From Cupriavidus necator A5-1 (GTDB lineage: Bacteria > Pseudomonadota > Gammaproteobacteria > Burkholderiales > Burkholderiaceae), in NCBI RefSeq assembly GCF_000744095.1, contig NZ_JQLI01000001.1, positions 4,030,001 through 4,094,000 on the forward strand: a stretch of 64,000 nt of DNA, read 5' to 3'. Positions 26,314 through 34,813 of the stretch are shown piece by piece; the first letter of the stretch is position 1; each line of letters starts with the position of its first letter. A model generated the notes under the pieces. It did no database searches. It was not told where the DNA came from and saw nothing but the letters and a program-made list of their open reading frames with translations. The translations under genes were made by a program, and so were the position numbers.

Positions 26314-27078
26314 ATGTCTGCACATTTCCTGCTGTCTTCCCTGCTGATCTTCGGACTTGGTGGTTTGCTGGGCGCGGTGGGCGGGCTGTTCGGCATCGGC
26401 GGTGGCCTGATCGCGATTCCCGCGCTGGGGCTGCTCTACGGCATGGACCAGCAGCTGGCGCAGGGGACCGCGCTGGTGATGATCGCGCCCAATGTGGTGA
26501 TCGGCTTCTGCCAATACCGCAAGCGCGCGGACATCGCCTTGCGTACCGCGGTGGTGCTGGGGTTGTCGGCGGTGCTGGCGACCTGGCTGTCGGCGCGTGC
26601 CGCCACCGCGATGGATGCGCAGCTGCTGCGGCGCGTCTTTGCCGTGTTCATGATCGGGCTGGCGCTGTACTTCCTGTGGCGCCTGCTGCCGGGGCGCGCC
26701 ATCACGGCGCAGCAGGCGCGCGTATCGCCGCGCTGGATCCCGCTGGTGGGCGTGGTCGGCGGCGCGTTCTCGGGGTTCTTCAGCGTGGGCGGCGGCGTGG
26801 TGGCCGCGCCGGCGCTGGTGGGCCTGTTCGGGCTGCGCCAGGCGGCGGCGCAAGGGCTGGCGCTGGCACTGGTGACGCCGGGGGCAGTGGTGGCGCTGGC
26901 CACCTATGCGTACGCCGGCCACGTCGACTGGGCCAGCGGCATCCCGCTGTCGCTGGGCGGCATGCTGACGATCTCGTGGGGCGTGGCGCTGGCGCACCGG
27001 TTGCCGGAGCGGCGCCTGCGCGCCGCGTTCGCCGTGTGCCTGATCGCGACGGCGATCGTGATGCTGGTGCGCGGCTGA
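26314..27078 (+). CDS. TSUP family (TauE/SafE) membrane permease
   Basis: 254 residues with about eight hydrophobic segments in two repeated halves. Each half starts with the family Gly-rich motif: LGAVGGLFGIGGGLIAIPAL and GAFSGFFSVGGGVVAAPAL. TSUP proteins move sulfite, sulfonates or related anions. It is divergent from cysK, which makes a sulfur-compound substrate plausible. The ATG at 26314 is used because the two Gly motifs then sit at normal positions. Confidence 0.9.
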   Translation: MSAHFLLSSLLIFGLGGLLGAVGGLFGIGGGLIAIPALGLLYGMDQQLAQGTALVMIAPNVVIGFCQYRKRADIALRTAVVLGLSAVLATWLSARAATAMDAQLLRRVFAVFMIGLALYFLWRLLPGRAITAQQARVSPRWIPLVGVVGGAFSGFFSVGGGVVAAPALVGLFGLRQAAAQGLALALVTPGAVVALATYAYAGHVDWASGIPLSLGGMLTISWGVALAHRLPERRLRAAFAVCLIATAIVMLVRG

Positions 27079-27550
27079 TGCCTGCGCGGCTTGGCTTATT
27101 TGCGGAACACCGGGCTGAGGGCGCTAGCGCTGCGCTGCTGGCGCGGTCTTCCTCCGTTACCGGCCGGGCGGCGGTATCGTAGATTCATCACTTTTGCTGG
27201 CCGTATGTTGCACGGCAGGTGGTCATCCGGCTTGCCCTATCACATCAACCATCTGGTGTATGGCCTGCGCTACGACTATTGGGGTACGCCTTGCTCCAGA
27301 TATCAGATGCGCGCTGCTGCCGGCGAGGGAGTCTGCCTCGATCGCCTCCGCTCAATTGTCCCCAGTCCGGAAGTTCATCGCGCGTATCAAACGCACCAGC
27401 CCGAAGTGGACAAGGGTTACACGCTGGCCCTGCATGACCCACCGCGTCGAGTTCCGTCTGGCGGCGGTTCATAGGACTCATTCTTCTGGCGGATATGAAG
27501 GCAAGAGTTCACGGGCCTACCCTTTGCGGAGCAACGACGGGGAGGGAGCC
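27079..27550. other. Gene-poor stretch of atypical composition
   Basis: 472 bp between the TSUP gene and a lipoprotein gene. Short frames exist, but they need TTG starts and show no family pattern or convincing ribosome binding site. Composition is less GC-rich than the neighbours, and the stretch may be decayed coding sequence. A GGGGAGGG ribosome binding site for the following gene lies at its right end. Confidence 0.4.
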
Positions 27551-28111
27551 ATGAAAAGATCAATTTTGGCGATCGGCATTTGTCTGATTGCTGCGCAAGG
27601 CTGCGCGACGAAGCATTATGGGCGTCAGGGGACGGTGACGGATTTCGAACGACAGACTCTGAGCTGCCGCGAGATCGCGCTCGAGCAAGCCAAGGTCAAC
27701 GGCTTCATACAGCATGTGGACAGGGAAAGCCAGTTCGACGGCCGGTCGGTCCTCGCCTTCCTGGGCGACTTTGGGATCGGCAATGTGATGGAACACAGCG
27801 CGGCCACAGAGAGCGCCACGGCGCGTATGCACGACCTGCAGGCATTAAGTGTGCAGCGCGGCTGCGGCGTGGAAACGCGAGCCGCTGCCGCTCAAGCACC
27901 AGCCCTGCCGAATCCCGTACTCCCTACGCCCCGCCCCGGCCCGCACTCACGCAGTGTGGAGGCTCTTGCCAATCGGGACATGTGCATGCCGGTCGGTGCC
28001 GCGCTGCTGGTCGCAAGCAGTGAAGCCGGCGACATGTATCGCGTGAACTGCATGGGAGGCATGATTCGCGAATATGCTTGCGCTGGTGCGAGTTGCAGCC
28101 CGGCTCGGTAA
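27551..28111 (+). CDS. Hypothetical lipoprotein
   Basis: 186 residues beginning MKRSILAIGICLIAAQGCAT, a lipoprotein signal with Cys at residue 18 as the lipid site. The mature part includes a helical central segment (CREIALEQAKVNGFIQHVD), a Gly-rich SVLAFLGDFGIGN and two Cys-containing C-terminal stretches (MCMPVGAALLV, CMGGMIREYACAGASC). No family is recognised. A strong GGGGAGGGAGCC ribosome binding site precedes the ATG. Base composition is lower in GC than flanking genes, hinting at later acquisition. Probably outer-membrane or periplasmic. Confidence 0.7.
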   Translation: MKRSILAIGICLIAAQGCATKHYGRQGTVTDFERQTLSCREIALEQAKVNGFIQHVDRESQFDGRSVLAFLGDFGIGNVMEHSAATESATARMHDLQALSVQRGCGVETRAAAAQAPALPNPVLPTPRPGPHSRSVEALANRDMCMPVGAALLVASSEAGDMYRVNCMGGMIREYACAGASCSPAR

Positions 28112-28160
28112 GTTCCCACGTCACGCAGGACTCGAACCGCCACTGCAAGAAATACGGTAC

Positions 28161-28790
28161 CTATCTGATTCTATTGACGTAGAACACCAGGCTGAAGTTG
28201 TTGGCCGGCATCGGCACCGGCTCGTCGCAGCGCATGCCCTGCGCCGCGCCCAGCGCGATCACGTCCTCCATGTCGCGCACGCCCCAGTCGGGATCGGTGG
28301 CGCGCAGCTGCGCGTCGAACGCCGCGTTGCTCGGCGCGGTATGCGCGCCGCCACGGCGGTAGGGGCCATACAGGTACAGCACGCCGCCCGGTCCCAGCAG
28401 CTTGCCGGCGCCGGCAAAGAGCGCCTCGGCTGCCGCCCATGGCGAGATATGGATCATGTTGATGCAGACCACCGCGGCGGCGGCGTCGATGCCCCACGGC
28501 TGCCGGCACACGTCCAGCGCCAGCGGCGCGCGCACGTTGGCCAGGCCCGCATGCGCGGTCCACGCGGCGATCGACGCGCGCGCGGCGGCGTCGGGGTCGC
28601 TCGGCTGCCAGGTCAGGCCGGGGAACGCCGCCGCGAAGTGAATCGCGTGCTGGCCGGTGCCGCTGGCGATTTCCAGTACGGTGCCGCTGGCGGGCAGCAC
28701 CTTGCGCAGCACCGCGAGGATAGGCTCGCGGTTGCGCTCGGTGGCGGGCGCCATGCGGCGGGCATCGGGGTCGTGGGTCTGGTCGGTCAT
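28161..28790 (-). CDS. DUF938 class I SAM-dependent methyltransferase-like protein
   Basis: 209 residues with motif I GTVLEIASGTGQHAIHFA, the DUF938 segments RNREPILAVL, LTWQPSDPD, VVCINMIHISPW and LGPGGVLYLYGPYRRGG, and the C-terminal NNFSLVFYV. The family has a SAM fold but no assigned substrate. ATG 28790 gives the usual family start MTDQTHDPDARRMAPATERN. Confidence 0.87.
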   Translation of the reverse strand: MTDQTHDPDARRMAPATERNREPILAVLRKVLPASGTVLEIASGTGQHAIHFAAAFPGLTWQPSDPDAAARASIAAWTAHAGLANVRAPLALDVCRQPWGIDAAAAVVCINMIHISPWAAAEALFAGAGKLLGPGGVLYLYGPYRRGGAHTAPSNAAFDAQLRATDPDWGVRDMEDVIALGAAQGMRCDEPVPMPANNFSLVFYVNRIR

Positions 28791-28876
28791 GGGCGACGAA
28801 GGCAATGCGGGGGAATGACTAGCGTAGCAGAGTCGGGCCACAAAAACGCCAACCGCTGCGGCGCGCCGCTACCGCA

Positions 28877-29350
28877 TCAATGACGTGCCGGGATGCGGTA
28901 GATCACGCGTTCGTACTTGGGCGACGAAGAGCTGCCCACCACCTCGCCGCCGAGCGCTTCGGCAATCCGGCGGCTGGCCCAGTTCTGCTCGGCTACGGGA
29001 TAGACCAGGTGTGAGAGCGTGAGGTTGGCCCAGGCCCATTCCACGATCGCGATCACGGCCTCCAGGCCATATCCGTGGCCGTGGCAGTCCTCGCGGATCC
29101 AGATGCCGGGTTCAGGCGCCGGCGTGTCGGCGTGATGCAGTCCGGCAAGGCCGATGAAGAGGCCGTCATCCGCACGCCGGATGGTGAAGACGAAGTCCGA
29201 GCCGCGCTCCATGGCCGGCAGCCAGCCGCGCCAGACGGCTGCAAAGGCGGCGGGCGACGGTGACGGCTCCCATTCCATGAAACGGGCAAGCGTGGGTGTG
29301 ATGCAGGGGAACACTTCGGCCGCATCGTCGCCGCGAAACGGCGACAACAC
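28877..29350 (-). CDS. GNAT (RimJ/RimL-like) N-acetyltransferase, possibly 5'-truncated
   Basis: 157 residues from a GTG at 29350. The acetyl-CoA region is visible around GIWIREDCHGHGYGLEAVIA and AEQNWASRRIAEALGG. The usual N-terminal strand of the family (IRSARLVLSPFRGDDA) is coded in frame before the GTG, yet no ATG, GTG or TTG lies further upstream before a stop near 29426, which is the edge of the IS607 element. The original start was therefore probably removed by that insertion, and the present protein may be shorter or not made. Confidence 0.65.
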   Translation of the reverse strand: MLSPFRGDDAAEVFPCITPTLARFMEWEPSPSPAAFAAVWRGWLPAMERGSDFVFTIRRADDGLFIGLAGLHHADTPAPEPGIWIREDCHGHGYGLEAVIAIVEWAWANLTLSHLVYPVAEQNWASRRIAEALGGEVVGSSSSPKYERVIYRIPARH

Positions 29351-29399
29351 GAGGCGCGCGGAGCGGATAGCATCGCAATGGCGGCTGATGGCCTGCTGA

Positions 29400-29600
29400 G
29401 GATCGGAAAAACCGCTCTTCCAAATCTAAGCAAGCCTACGCATCGCTGATGGCGACGTCTTTGCAGATTTGGACGCGCGGTCACCAACCCGAGCGCGCGG
29501 TAACGCGCGCATTCGCTGCCGGTACTCCGGCAGGCGCATTGAATTCACATTGGCGCCCCCTCTCGGGACTCCCGTCCATCCTTGCGGATGGAATCGCCAA
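29400..29600 (-). ncRNA. Predicted TnpB guide RNA (omega-RNA) region at the element's right end
   Basis: TnpB nucleases use an RNA copied from the 3' end of tnpB through the transposon end into flanking DNA. Here this zone contains CGCGCG-rich inverted segments (29473-29511), suggesting stable hairpins, and the 8-bp inverted repeat at the boundary. The guide would come from sequence just below 29420. Location is inferred from the family; no RNA boundary can be read. Confidence 0.4.
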
Positions 29601-30967
29601 TCACACCGCCCGATAATCTGAACGGGGCCCGAGCAGGGCAGATGGGAGCAGTCCACAGCCTCGCCGACTTGCGTCAGCAGCCGCCGCAGACCGTTTTGAC
29701 AGGCATTCTCGTCGCGCAGGTGGCAGGTGCCGCAGCCCGGGCAATCCCACTCCCGAATTGCGGGCGCTATCCCGCCCTCGACAACGTGACCACACGCATG
29801 GCATGTTCGCGTGGTGCCGGTTTCATCCAGCACCAGCGCATGCTTTCTGGAGCGCGTCGCGACCCACGAGAGAATGTCCTTGAATGCACCGTGCATCGTT
29901 CTGTTTCTTACCGCGCGGTTGTATTTGCGGCCCTTGCCGTGGTTGGTGTTCTCCGGCACGTAGTTGCCGATCCCAATCACGTCGTAGTGCCTGCAGAGCT
30001 GGTTCGCCAGCGAATACATGAAGTGCTTTTTCTGTTCTCGCACTTTGGTTTGCATTCGCTCCACAGCGTCGTCCAAACCCTTCCAGCGGCGACTGGGACG
30101 CCAATGCGTCGACACCGTGCCATCGCCGTGGACGGTATCTACCCACAGCGACTTTGCTATGCACCGGTCACGCAGACTCGTTAGCCGATCGAGAATGCGC
30201 TCCGACTCCTTCAACTTCTCAAGATTGGACAATTCGAAGGCGCGCCCCTCAGTATCCAGAGCGTAGCCAAAGTTCTTCAGGTTCGGATCGATGTAGACCA
30301 CGCGCGTGCCGCGTTGCCTGGCCTTCTTCTGCCCCTTGAACGTGAACACAGCGAAATAGCGGTCGCGGCCCTCGCGGACGATCCGGCAAGTGCGAGCGCT
30401 CGCGAGCTCCTTGGGTGTCTTCTCCATCTTCAGGCGCAGCGACAGCCGCTGTCCTTGCGCGTTCGCGCCGAACGACAGGTTGAGCCAACCGAACTGGGAA
30501 ACATTCCAGCCTTTGCCTGGCTCGTCGTATTCCAGGCTCATCCAGTGCTTGGCCCATGCCTTGTACTTGACCCAGCCCACGTCTGGGCCGCAGCGCTGTC
30601 CATTCTTCGACTTTCGATGCGAGGCAATGGCCTTGGCCATGCGCAGCGCGACATTCTTCAGCGGTGAAGAAAACACGCAGCGCAAGAACGGATGACGCTC
30701 CTTGAGCGGCGGCACGAGGTTGCGAAGCCCGATCTCGGAATAGACCTCCGACAGGAGCTTCTTGGTTCGCGCCTCATCAAGATAGCCATAGCCGCCGACG
30801 ATGGACAACTCCGCCATGCGCGTCTCGACTTCGTCCTTGAGTCGATTCCATAGCCAGTTGCAGATTTTGGATTGCCCGTCGAGCTTGCCCGCAGCATCAG
30901 CGTCCACCACCAGACGGACCTTCCTCGCGAACTGGATAGTGGTGGGATCAGCCCTCTTGAATGGCAT
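29426..30967 (-). CDS. tnpB: TnpB-family RNA-guided endonuclease of IS607 element
   Basis: 513 residues. TnpB cuts DNA at sites matching its guide RNA and helps the element persist. The RuvC-I Asp is D227 in VVYIDPNLKNFG. Zinc cysteines are C389, C392, C409 and C412, and the RuvC-III Asp is D419 in RDENACQNG. At the normal RuvC-II position (VIGIGNY) the usual Glu is replaced by Gly 334; a Glu at 382 in LDETGTTRTC could stand in, as described for TnpBs related to Fanzor with a rearranged site. The C-terminus runs about 80 residues past the RuvC core into the guide-RNA zone. Confidence 0.9.
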   Translation of the reverse strand: MPFKRADPTTIQFARKVRLVVDADAAGKLDGQSKICNWLWNRLKDEVETRMAELSIVGGYGYLDEARTKKLLSEVYSEIGLRNLVPPLKERHPFLRCVFSSPLKNVALRMAKAIASHRKSKNGQRCGPDVGWVKYKAWAKHWMSLEYDEPGKGWNVSQFGWLNLSFGANAQGQRLSLRLKMEKTPKELASARTCRIVREGRDRYFAVFTFKGQKKARQRGTRVVYIDPNLKNFGYALDTEGRAFELSNLEKLKESERILDRLTSLRDRCIAKSLWVDTVHGDGTVSTHWRPSRRWKGLDDAVERMQTKVREQKKHFMYSLANQLCRHYDVIGIGNYVPENTNHGKGRKYNRAVRNRTMHGAFKDILSWVATRSRKHALVLDETGTTRTCHACGHVVEGGIAPAIREWDCPGCGTCHLRDENACQNGLRRLLTQVGEAVDCSHLPCSGPVQIIGRCDWRFHPQGWTGVPRGGANVNSMRLPEYRQRMRALPRARVGDRASKSAKTSPSAMRRLA

Positions 30968-31589
30968 CTGCAGCCTCTTTCAGGGCTTTCATGGCGTGAC
31001 GATTCTCGTGGGAACGGCTGCCATAGAGGCGCGCCGAAAAGACGCTAATGATCTCAAGCACGTCGCAGGCAAGATCCTCCTCATACGTCGAATCGCCTTT
31101 GGCATTGATGATGACGACTTCCGTTCCGAATTGCTCGCACAGAGCAAAAACGAGCTCTGCACCAAATCGCAAGAGCCGGTCCTTGTGTGTGATGACAAGC
31201 CGATCAACGCCTCCGGCACAGATACGTTTGAGCAGTTGCTTGAGGCCCTTCATCTCATAGTTCATGCCGGAGCCGAGATCCCGGATGAGTTCGAAGGGCC
31301 ATCCCTTCGCAGCGCAGAACGACTCCAGCACCTGGCACTGACGCTCCAGATCGGCCTTCTGGTCGTGGCTGGAAACGCGCGCATAGGCGAGCGTAGTACG
31401 CCCGCGCTCTGCTTCCTCGACCTTCTTGCCGGCCAACTCCATTAGAGCGGTCAAATTATAGCGACGATGACCACCCGGAGTCCGATCGGCGGAGATCTTC
31501 CCGTCGAACTCCCATCGGCGAAGCGTGCCAGGGTGGATGCCCAGCATCGCGCACGCCTCCTTCATCGTAACTTTAGCAAGTATGCTCAT
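30948..31589 (-). CDS. tnpA: IS607-family serine recombinase transposase
   Basis: 213 residues. The N-terminal MerR-like helix-turn-helix (KEACAMLGIHPGTLRRWEFD, GKI, TPGGHRRY) precedes a serine-recombinase catalytic domain with YARVSSHDQKADLERQ, where S73 is the likely nucleophile, then DLGSGMNYEMKGLKQLL and ITHKDRLLRFG. This reversed order (DNA binding first) is specific to the IS607 family. The ATG at 31589 is preferred; a TTG six codons upstream is also open. It overlaps tnpB by 20 bp. Confidence 0.93.
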   Translation of the reverse strand: MSILAKVTMKEACAMLGIHPGTLRRWEFDGKISADRTPGGHRRYNLTALMELAGKKVEEAERGRTTLAYARVSSHDQKADLERQCQVLESFCAAKGWPFELIRDLGSGMNYEMKGLKQLLKRICAGGVDRLVITHKDRLLRFGAELVFALCEQFGTEVVIINAKGDSTYEEDLACDVLEIISVFSARLYGSRSHENRHAMKALKEAADAIQEG

Positions 31590-31634
31590 GGGTGATAATA
31601 ATTGCACACCTATAAGCAGTTTACAAGGGGCTGC

Positions 31635-31817
31635 TCACTTGCCCCAGCGGGCGGCATAGCGCTGGTTGATCCAGACCACGCGCGCGTCGGCGTCGACGAT
31701 GACCGTGCCTTCGCTGAGCGCGTCGAATTCACTGAACAGGGATTGCATCGCCCGGCGCAGTACGCCCTGGTGGTCGGCAAGGGGCGGGGGCGGCGGGGTG
31801 GCGAAGGCTGGTGGCAT
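31635..31817 (-). pseudogene. 5' fragment of a sigma-54-type regulator (PAS domain start)
   Basis: From ATG 31817 the minus strand encodes 60 residues including MQSLFSEFDALSEGTVIVDA and ARVVWINQRYAARWG, a PAS-domain start typical of sigma-54-dependent activators. The frame then hits a stop exactly where IS607 DNA begins. The rest of the gene is not on the far side of the element. The AAA+/HTH part of such a regulator begins 50 bp away on the opposite strand, so I read this as the inverted head of the same gene. Confidence 0.65.
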
Positions 31818-31865
31818 CGGGTGGGCAAGGCAAGGGCGCGGCCATGCAGCGCAGGCGCCGGGATC

Positions 31866-32759
31866 AAGACCGGCAAGGAACTGCTGGCCCACGCCATCCA
31901 TGGCGCCTCGGCGCGCGCCAGCCAGCCGCTGGTGTCGGTCAACGTCGCGGCCATCCCCGAGACGCTGCTGGAAGTGGAATTCTTCGGCGCCGCCCCGGGC
32001 GCCTATACCGGCGTGGACCGCAAGGGCCGTGTCGGCAAGTTCCAGCTCGCCGATGGCGGCACGCTCTTCCTCGACGAGATCGGCGACATGCCGCTGCCGC
32101 TGCAGAGCAAGCTGCTGCGCGTGCTGCAGGACCAGGAGATCGAGCCGCTCGGCTCCAACCAGCTGGTGCGCACGGATGTGCGCATCATCGCGGCGACCTC
32201 GACGGACCTGCCGGCGCTGGTGGCGGCAGGGCGCTTTCGCGCGGACCTGAGGTACCGGCTCAACGTGCTGGCGATCCATGTGCCGCCCTTGCGCGCACGG
32301 CTGGACGACCTGGGTGCGCTGGCGCACGCGATCATCGACGAGATCGCCGGCGAGCACGCGGGGCGGCCGCTGGAGCTGACCGAGGACGCGGTGCGCTTGC
32401 TGCACCACTATCACTGGCCGGGCAATGTGCGCGAGTTGCGCAATGTACTGGAGCGTGCGGTGATGCTGTCGGGGACGTGCCGGCTGGATGCCGCGGCGTT
32501 GCGGAGCTTTCTGCCGTTCGATGTCGATGAAGACTTGCCGGCGATGAACGCGGCGCCGGCGCCTGCGGCCGCTGCAAGCGGTCCGGCCCGCTATGACGAG
32601 GCGCTCGCTGCGTTCGAGCGGCAGTTCTTCGCGCAGGCGCTGGAAGTCGCCGGCGGGCAAGTGGCGCAGGCAGCGAAGCGGATCGGCATGAGCCGGGCGA
32701 CGCTGTACCGCAAGCTCGCCGCATTGGGCATGCGGATCGATGCGACGGAAGCGGGCTGA
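31866..32759 (+). pseudogene. Sigma-54-dependent Fis-family regulator, 5'-truncated
   Basis: About 297 residues of a sigma-54 AAA+ activator: TGKELLAHAIHGASARASQP, the GAFTGA-loop equivalent GAYTGV, Walker B GGTLFLDEIGDMPLP, arginine-finger region RFRADLRYRLNVL, and a C-terminal Fis HTH (QVAQAAKRIGMSRATLYRKL). The sensory N-terminus is missing and the Walker A motif is incomplete: AGIKTGKE replaces GESGTGKE at the break. An open frame continues upstream to 31602 but is not regulator sequence. Probably inactive. Confidence 0.75.
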
Positions 32760-32774
32760 CCGCCTCCGAATAAG

Positions 32775-32803
32775 AAGCGGCAGGCAAATGCCCGCCGCTT
32801 TCA
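32775..32803. terminator. Bidirectional hairpin between convergent genes
   Basis: AAGCGGC paired with GCCGCTT, with an inner GGC-AAAT-GCC pairing, lies between the regulator remnant (plus) and the phosphatase gene (minus). A short T-run flanks it on each side. A likely shared terminator. Confidence 0.5.
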
Positions 32804-32824
32804 CCTCCGAACTACGTTCCGCCC

Positions 32825-34813
32825 TCAGGCCTTCGCCAGCTTCACCCCGGTCGGATCCCCTGTCAGGTACCCCACCGCCGAGCCGAACCTATCCTTGTAG
32901 TTGGCCCGCACCAGCGGATCCAGCGTCGGCTTGACGATGTCATGCAGCGGCGACTCCCAGTCGCCGACGTGCTGGAAGTTGCTCATGATGTAGGTCCAGC
33001 CGTTGATCTCGTCGACCGCATGCAGGCCGGTGGACTCGGCGCCGGCCGGGCACGACAGCACGCGGCTGAGCGTCCTGGTATCGACGTTGTAGGCCCACAG
33101 GAAGTTGTTGACGTGCGTGTTGCTGTCCTCGCCGACAAACAGCGTGCGCAGCTTTTCCGAGAACTTCAGGTTGTCGGGCGTGGCAACCTTGTCCGGATTG
33201 GCGAAGTTGCCGAGCGCATCCTGCTGCTTCATCTTGCCGCCGCCGAGGTCTTCGGAGACCAGCGCGGGCACGGCGGCCATGTCGACCGGCACCCATTCGC
33301 TGTTGATCGCCGCGCCGTTCTTGTCGGCCTGGCCGCCCTTCAGGTTCAGCTCATAGACGGCGCCCGAGTACGGGCCTTGGACCTGGATATCGCCGGCGTT
33401 GGCGGCATTGCCCATGAGCATGCTCGCCTCGATGCGCGACATCGCCGAGTAGGCCTTCTTGTCCTTGATGTTGACCGTGGTGCCTTCCATCTTGGTAAAG
33501 CCCAGGCTGCCGCCGACCAGCGCGGCGTAGCGGTGGGTTTCCAGGTAGGCCGCGGCCTTTTCCATGCCCGGCACGAGCTTCACCCAGTTGGGCTTGCCGT
33601 TGTACAGGATGCGGGTGTAGCTGGTATCGGACGGATCGGCGGTCTTGACGTCCATGATGTCGGCCAGCTTGATGCCGCCGTCGACCAGCGCGCGGATCTC
33701 GGCGCTGGTGGCGCTGCCCAGCTTGATCCACGACAGCGTGGCGCTGCCCGGACCCACGCCCGAGGTCTGGTGCCACTTGGCCACGTACAGCGAGCCGCTG
33801 GACAGGTCGCGCGCCTTGTCGGCGATAAACAGGAACAGGCCGCCGTTGGTGGCGTCGTCGCCCATCAGCACGGTGCGCTCGTCGGGCATCACCTGTACCA
33901 GTTCGTGCGAGATCCGGCCCAGGCAATAGTGCTTCTTGATGGTGCCGGTGCCGTCCGGGTTGACCGTGACTTCCGGCAGGTGGCCGTAGTTGTAGGCGTT
34001 GGCGCGGGCCGGGTCGCCGTACAGGTTCTGGCTGTAGCCCTGCAGCTGCTTGACGGCGTTGGCGTCCATCAGGTCGGTCTCGTACTCCTCGCTCGACAGA
34101 TGGGTGTTCCACGGCGACAGGCTGGCGCCGCAGGTAATCCACAGGCCGTTGACGCCCGAGGTGTCGACGTTGTGGTACTTCACCGGGGTCAGTTTGCCGG
34201 TGGCGGGGTCCTGGTCCAGCGTCACGATGGCGATCGGCGACGGCAGCAGGCCGTACATGCTGACGTTGTTCTGGTTGCGCGTGGTGTACTCGAACTGCAC
34301 AACGGCGAACACGGTGTTGCCCTTGACCCCGGCCACGGTCGGGTTGGCCACGGTCAGAAGCGAGCTGCCGTCCGGCGCGTCGGAGAAGAACTGGCGTTCC
34401 TTGCCGGCCACGGAGGTGTCCATGATCGGCTTGTTGTTGATGTCGTAGTAGCCGCCGGCGACGATGGTGCTGCCCTTGCCGTCGGACAGCGTGTCGCCCG
34501 TGACGAAGAACGGCTGGTAGGCGAGCTTGTAGGTCTGGCTGCTGCCGTCGCTGAACGACACCTTCAGGCTCGAACCCACGGTGGTGGTCGCCATGGCTGC
34601 CGGGTTGGCCAGCGTGGGGGCGCTCATCGGGACGAACTCTGCCGTGGTGAAGGTGGCGGACGACGCCGGGGCGGGAGCGGGTGCCGCAATGGCGTCGTTG
34701 CCACCACCGCAGCCTGCCAGCAGCCCGGCCGAAACGAAGCCAAGCGGCAGCATCGGCGCGCCGGCCAGGAGTTTCAGCGCCTTGCGGCGGCCAACATCAG
34801 GTTGTTCATGCAT
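32825..34813 (-). CDS. PhoX-type (DUF839) alkaline phosphatase, Tat lipoprotein
   Basis: 662 residues. The N-terminus MHEQPDVGRRKALKLLAG has a twin-arginine motif, followed by a hydrophobic run and the lipobox LLAGC, so a folded, metal-loaded lipoprotein exported by Tat is expected. The mature part matches the DUF839/PhoX beta-propeller class, with PEVTVNPDGTGTIKKHYCLG, RISHELVQVMPDERTVLMGD and FVGEDSNTHVNNFLWAYN. Such enzymes release phosphate from organic esters using calcium and iron. The ATG at 34813 is chosen for the signal. No Pho box was identified upstream. Confidence 0.83.
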   Translation of the reverse strand: MHEQPDVGRRKALKLLAGAPMLPLGFVSAGLLAGCGGGNDAIAAPAPAPASSATFTTAEFVPMSAPTLANPAAMATTTVGSSLKVSFSDGSSQTYKLAYQPFFVTGDTLSDGKGSTIVAGGYYDINNKPIMDTSVAGKERQFFSDAPDGSSLLTVANPTVAGVKGNTVFAVVQFEYTTRNQNNVSMYGLLPSPIAIVTLDQDPATGKLTPVKYHNVDTSGVNGLWITCGASLSPWNTHLSSEEYETDLMDANAVKQLQGYSQNLYGDPARANAYNYGHLPEVTVNPDGTGTIKKHYCLGRISHELVQVMPDERTVLMGDDATNGGLFLFIADKARDLSSGSLYVAKWHQTSGVGPGSATLSWIKLGSATSAEIRALVDGGIKLADIMDVKTADPSDTSYTRILYNGKPNWVKLVPGMEKAAAYLETHRYAALVGGSLGFTKMEGTTVNIKDKKAYSAMSRIEASMLMGNAANAGDIQVQGPYSGAVYELNLKGGQADKNGAAINSEWVPVDMAAVPALVSEDLGGGKMKQQDALGNFANPDKVATPDNLKFSEKLRTLFVGEDSNTHVNNFLWAYNVDTRTLSRVLSCPAGAESTGLHAVDEINGWTYIMSNFQHVGDWESPLHDIVKPTLDPLVRANYKDRFGSAVGYLTGDPTGVKLAKA

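Larger units (their letters stand above)
29420..31634 (-). mobile_element. IS607-family insertion sequence (tnpA serine recombinase + tnpB)
   Basis: A two-gene element in the usual IS607 order: tnpA then tnpB, overlapping by 20 bp, both on the minus strand. The ends are approximate. On the left, an 8-bp inverted repeat CCAAATCT/AGATTTGG (29420-29427 and 29465-29472) lies at the tnpB 3' end. On the right, the flanking coding sequence breaks off near 31634. IS607 elements have no terminal inverted repeats or target duplications and insert at short GG-containing sites, so exact ends need comparison with an empty site. Flanks are two truncated genes (GNAT and a sigma-54 regulator). Confidence 0.85.

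Noticed and set aside
27091..27474. 127-codon plus-strand frame after the TSUP gene
   Set aside because: Needs a TTG start, has no ribosome binding site and no family resemblance; treated as gene-poor DNA.
31602..31865. Extension of the sigma-54 regulator frame to the IS border
   Set aside because: The residues before TGKELL are not regulator-like and are the reverse strand of the PAS fragment.
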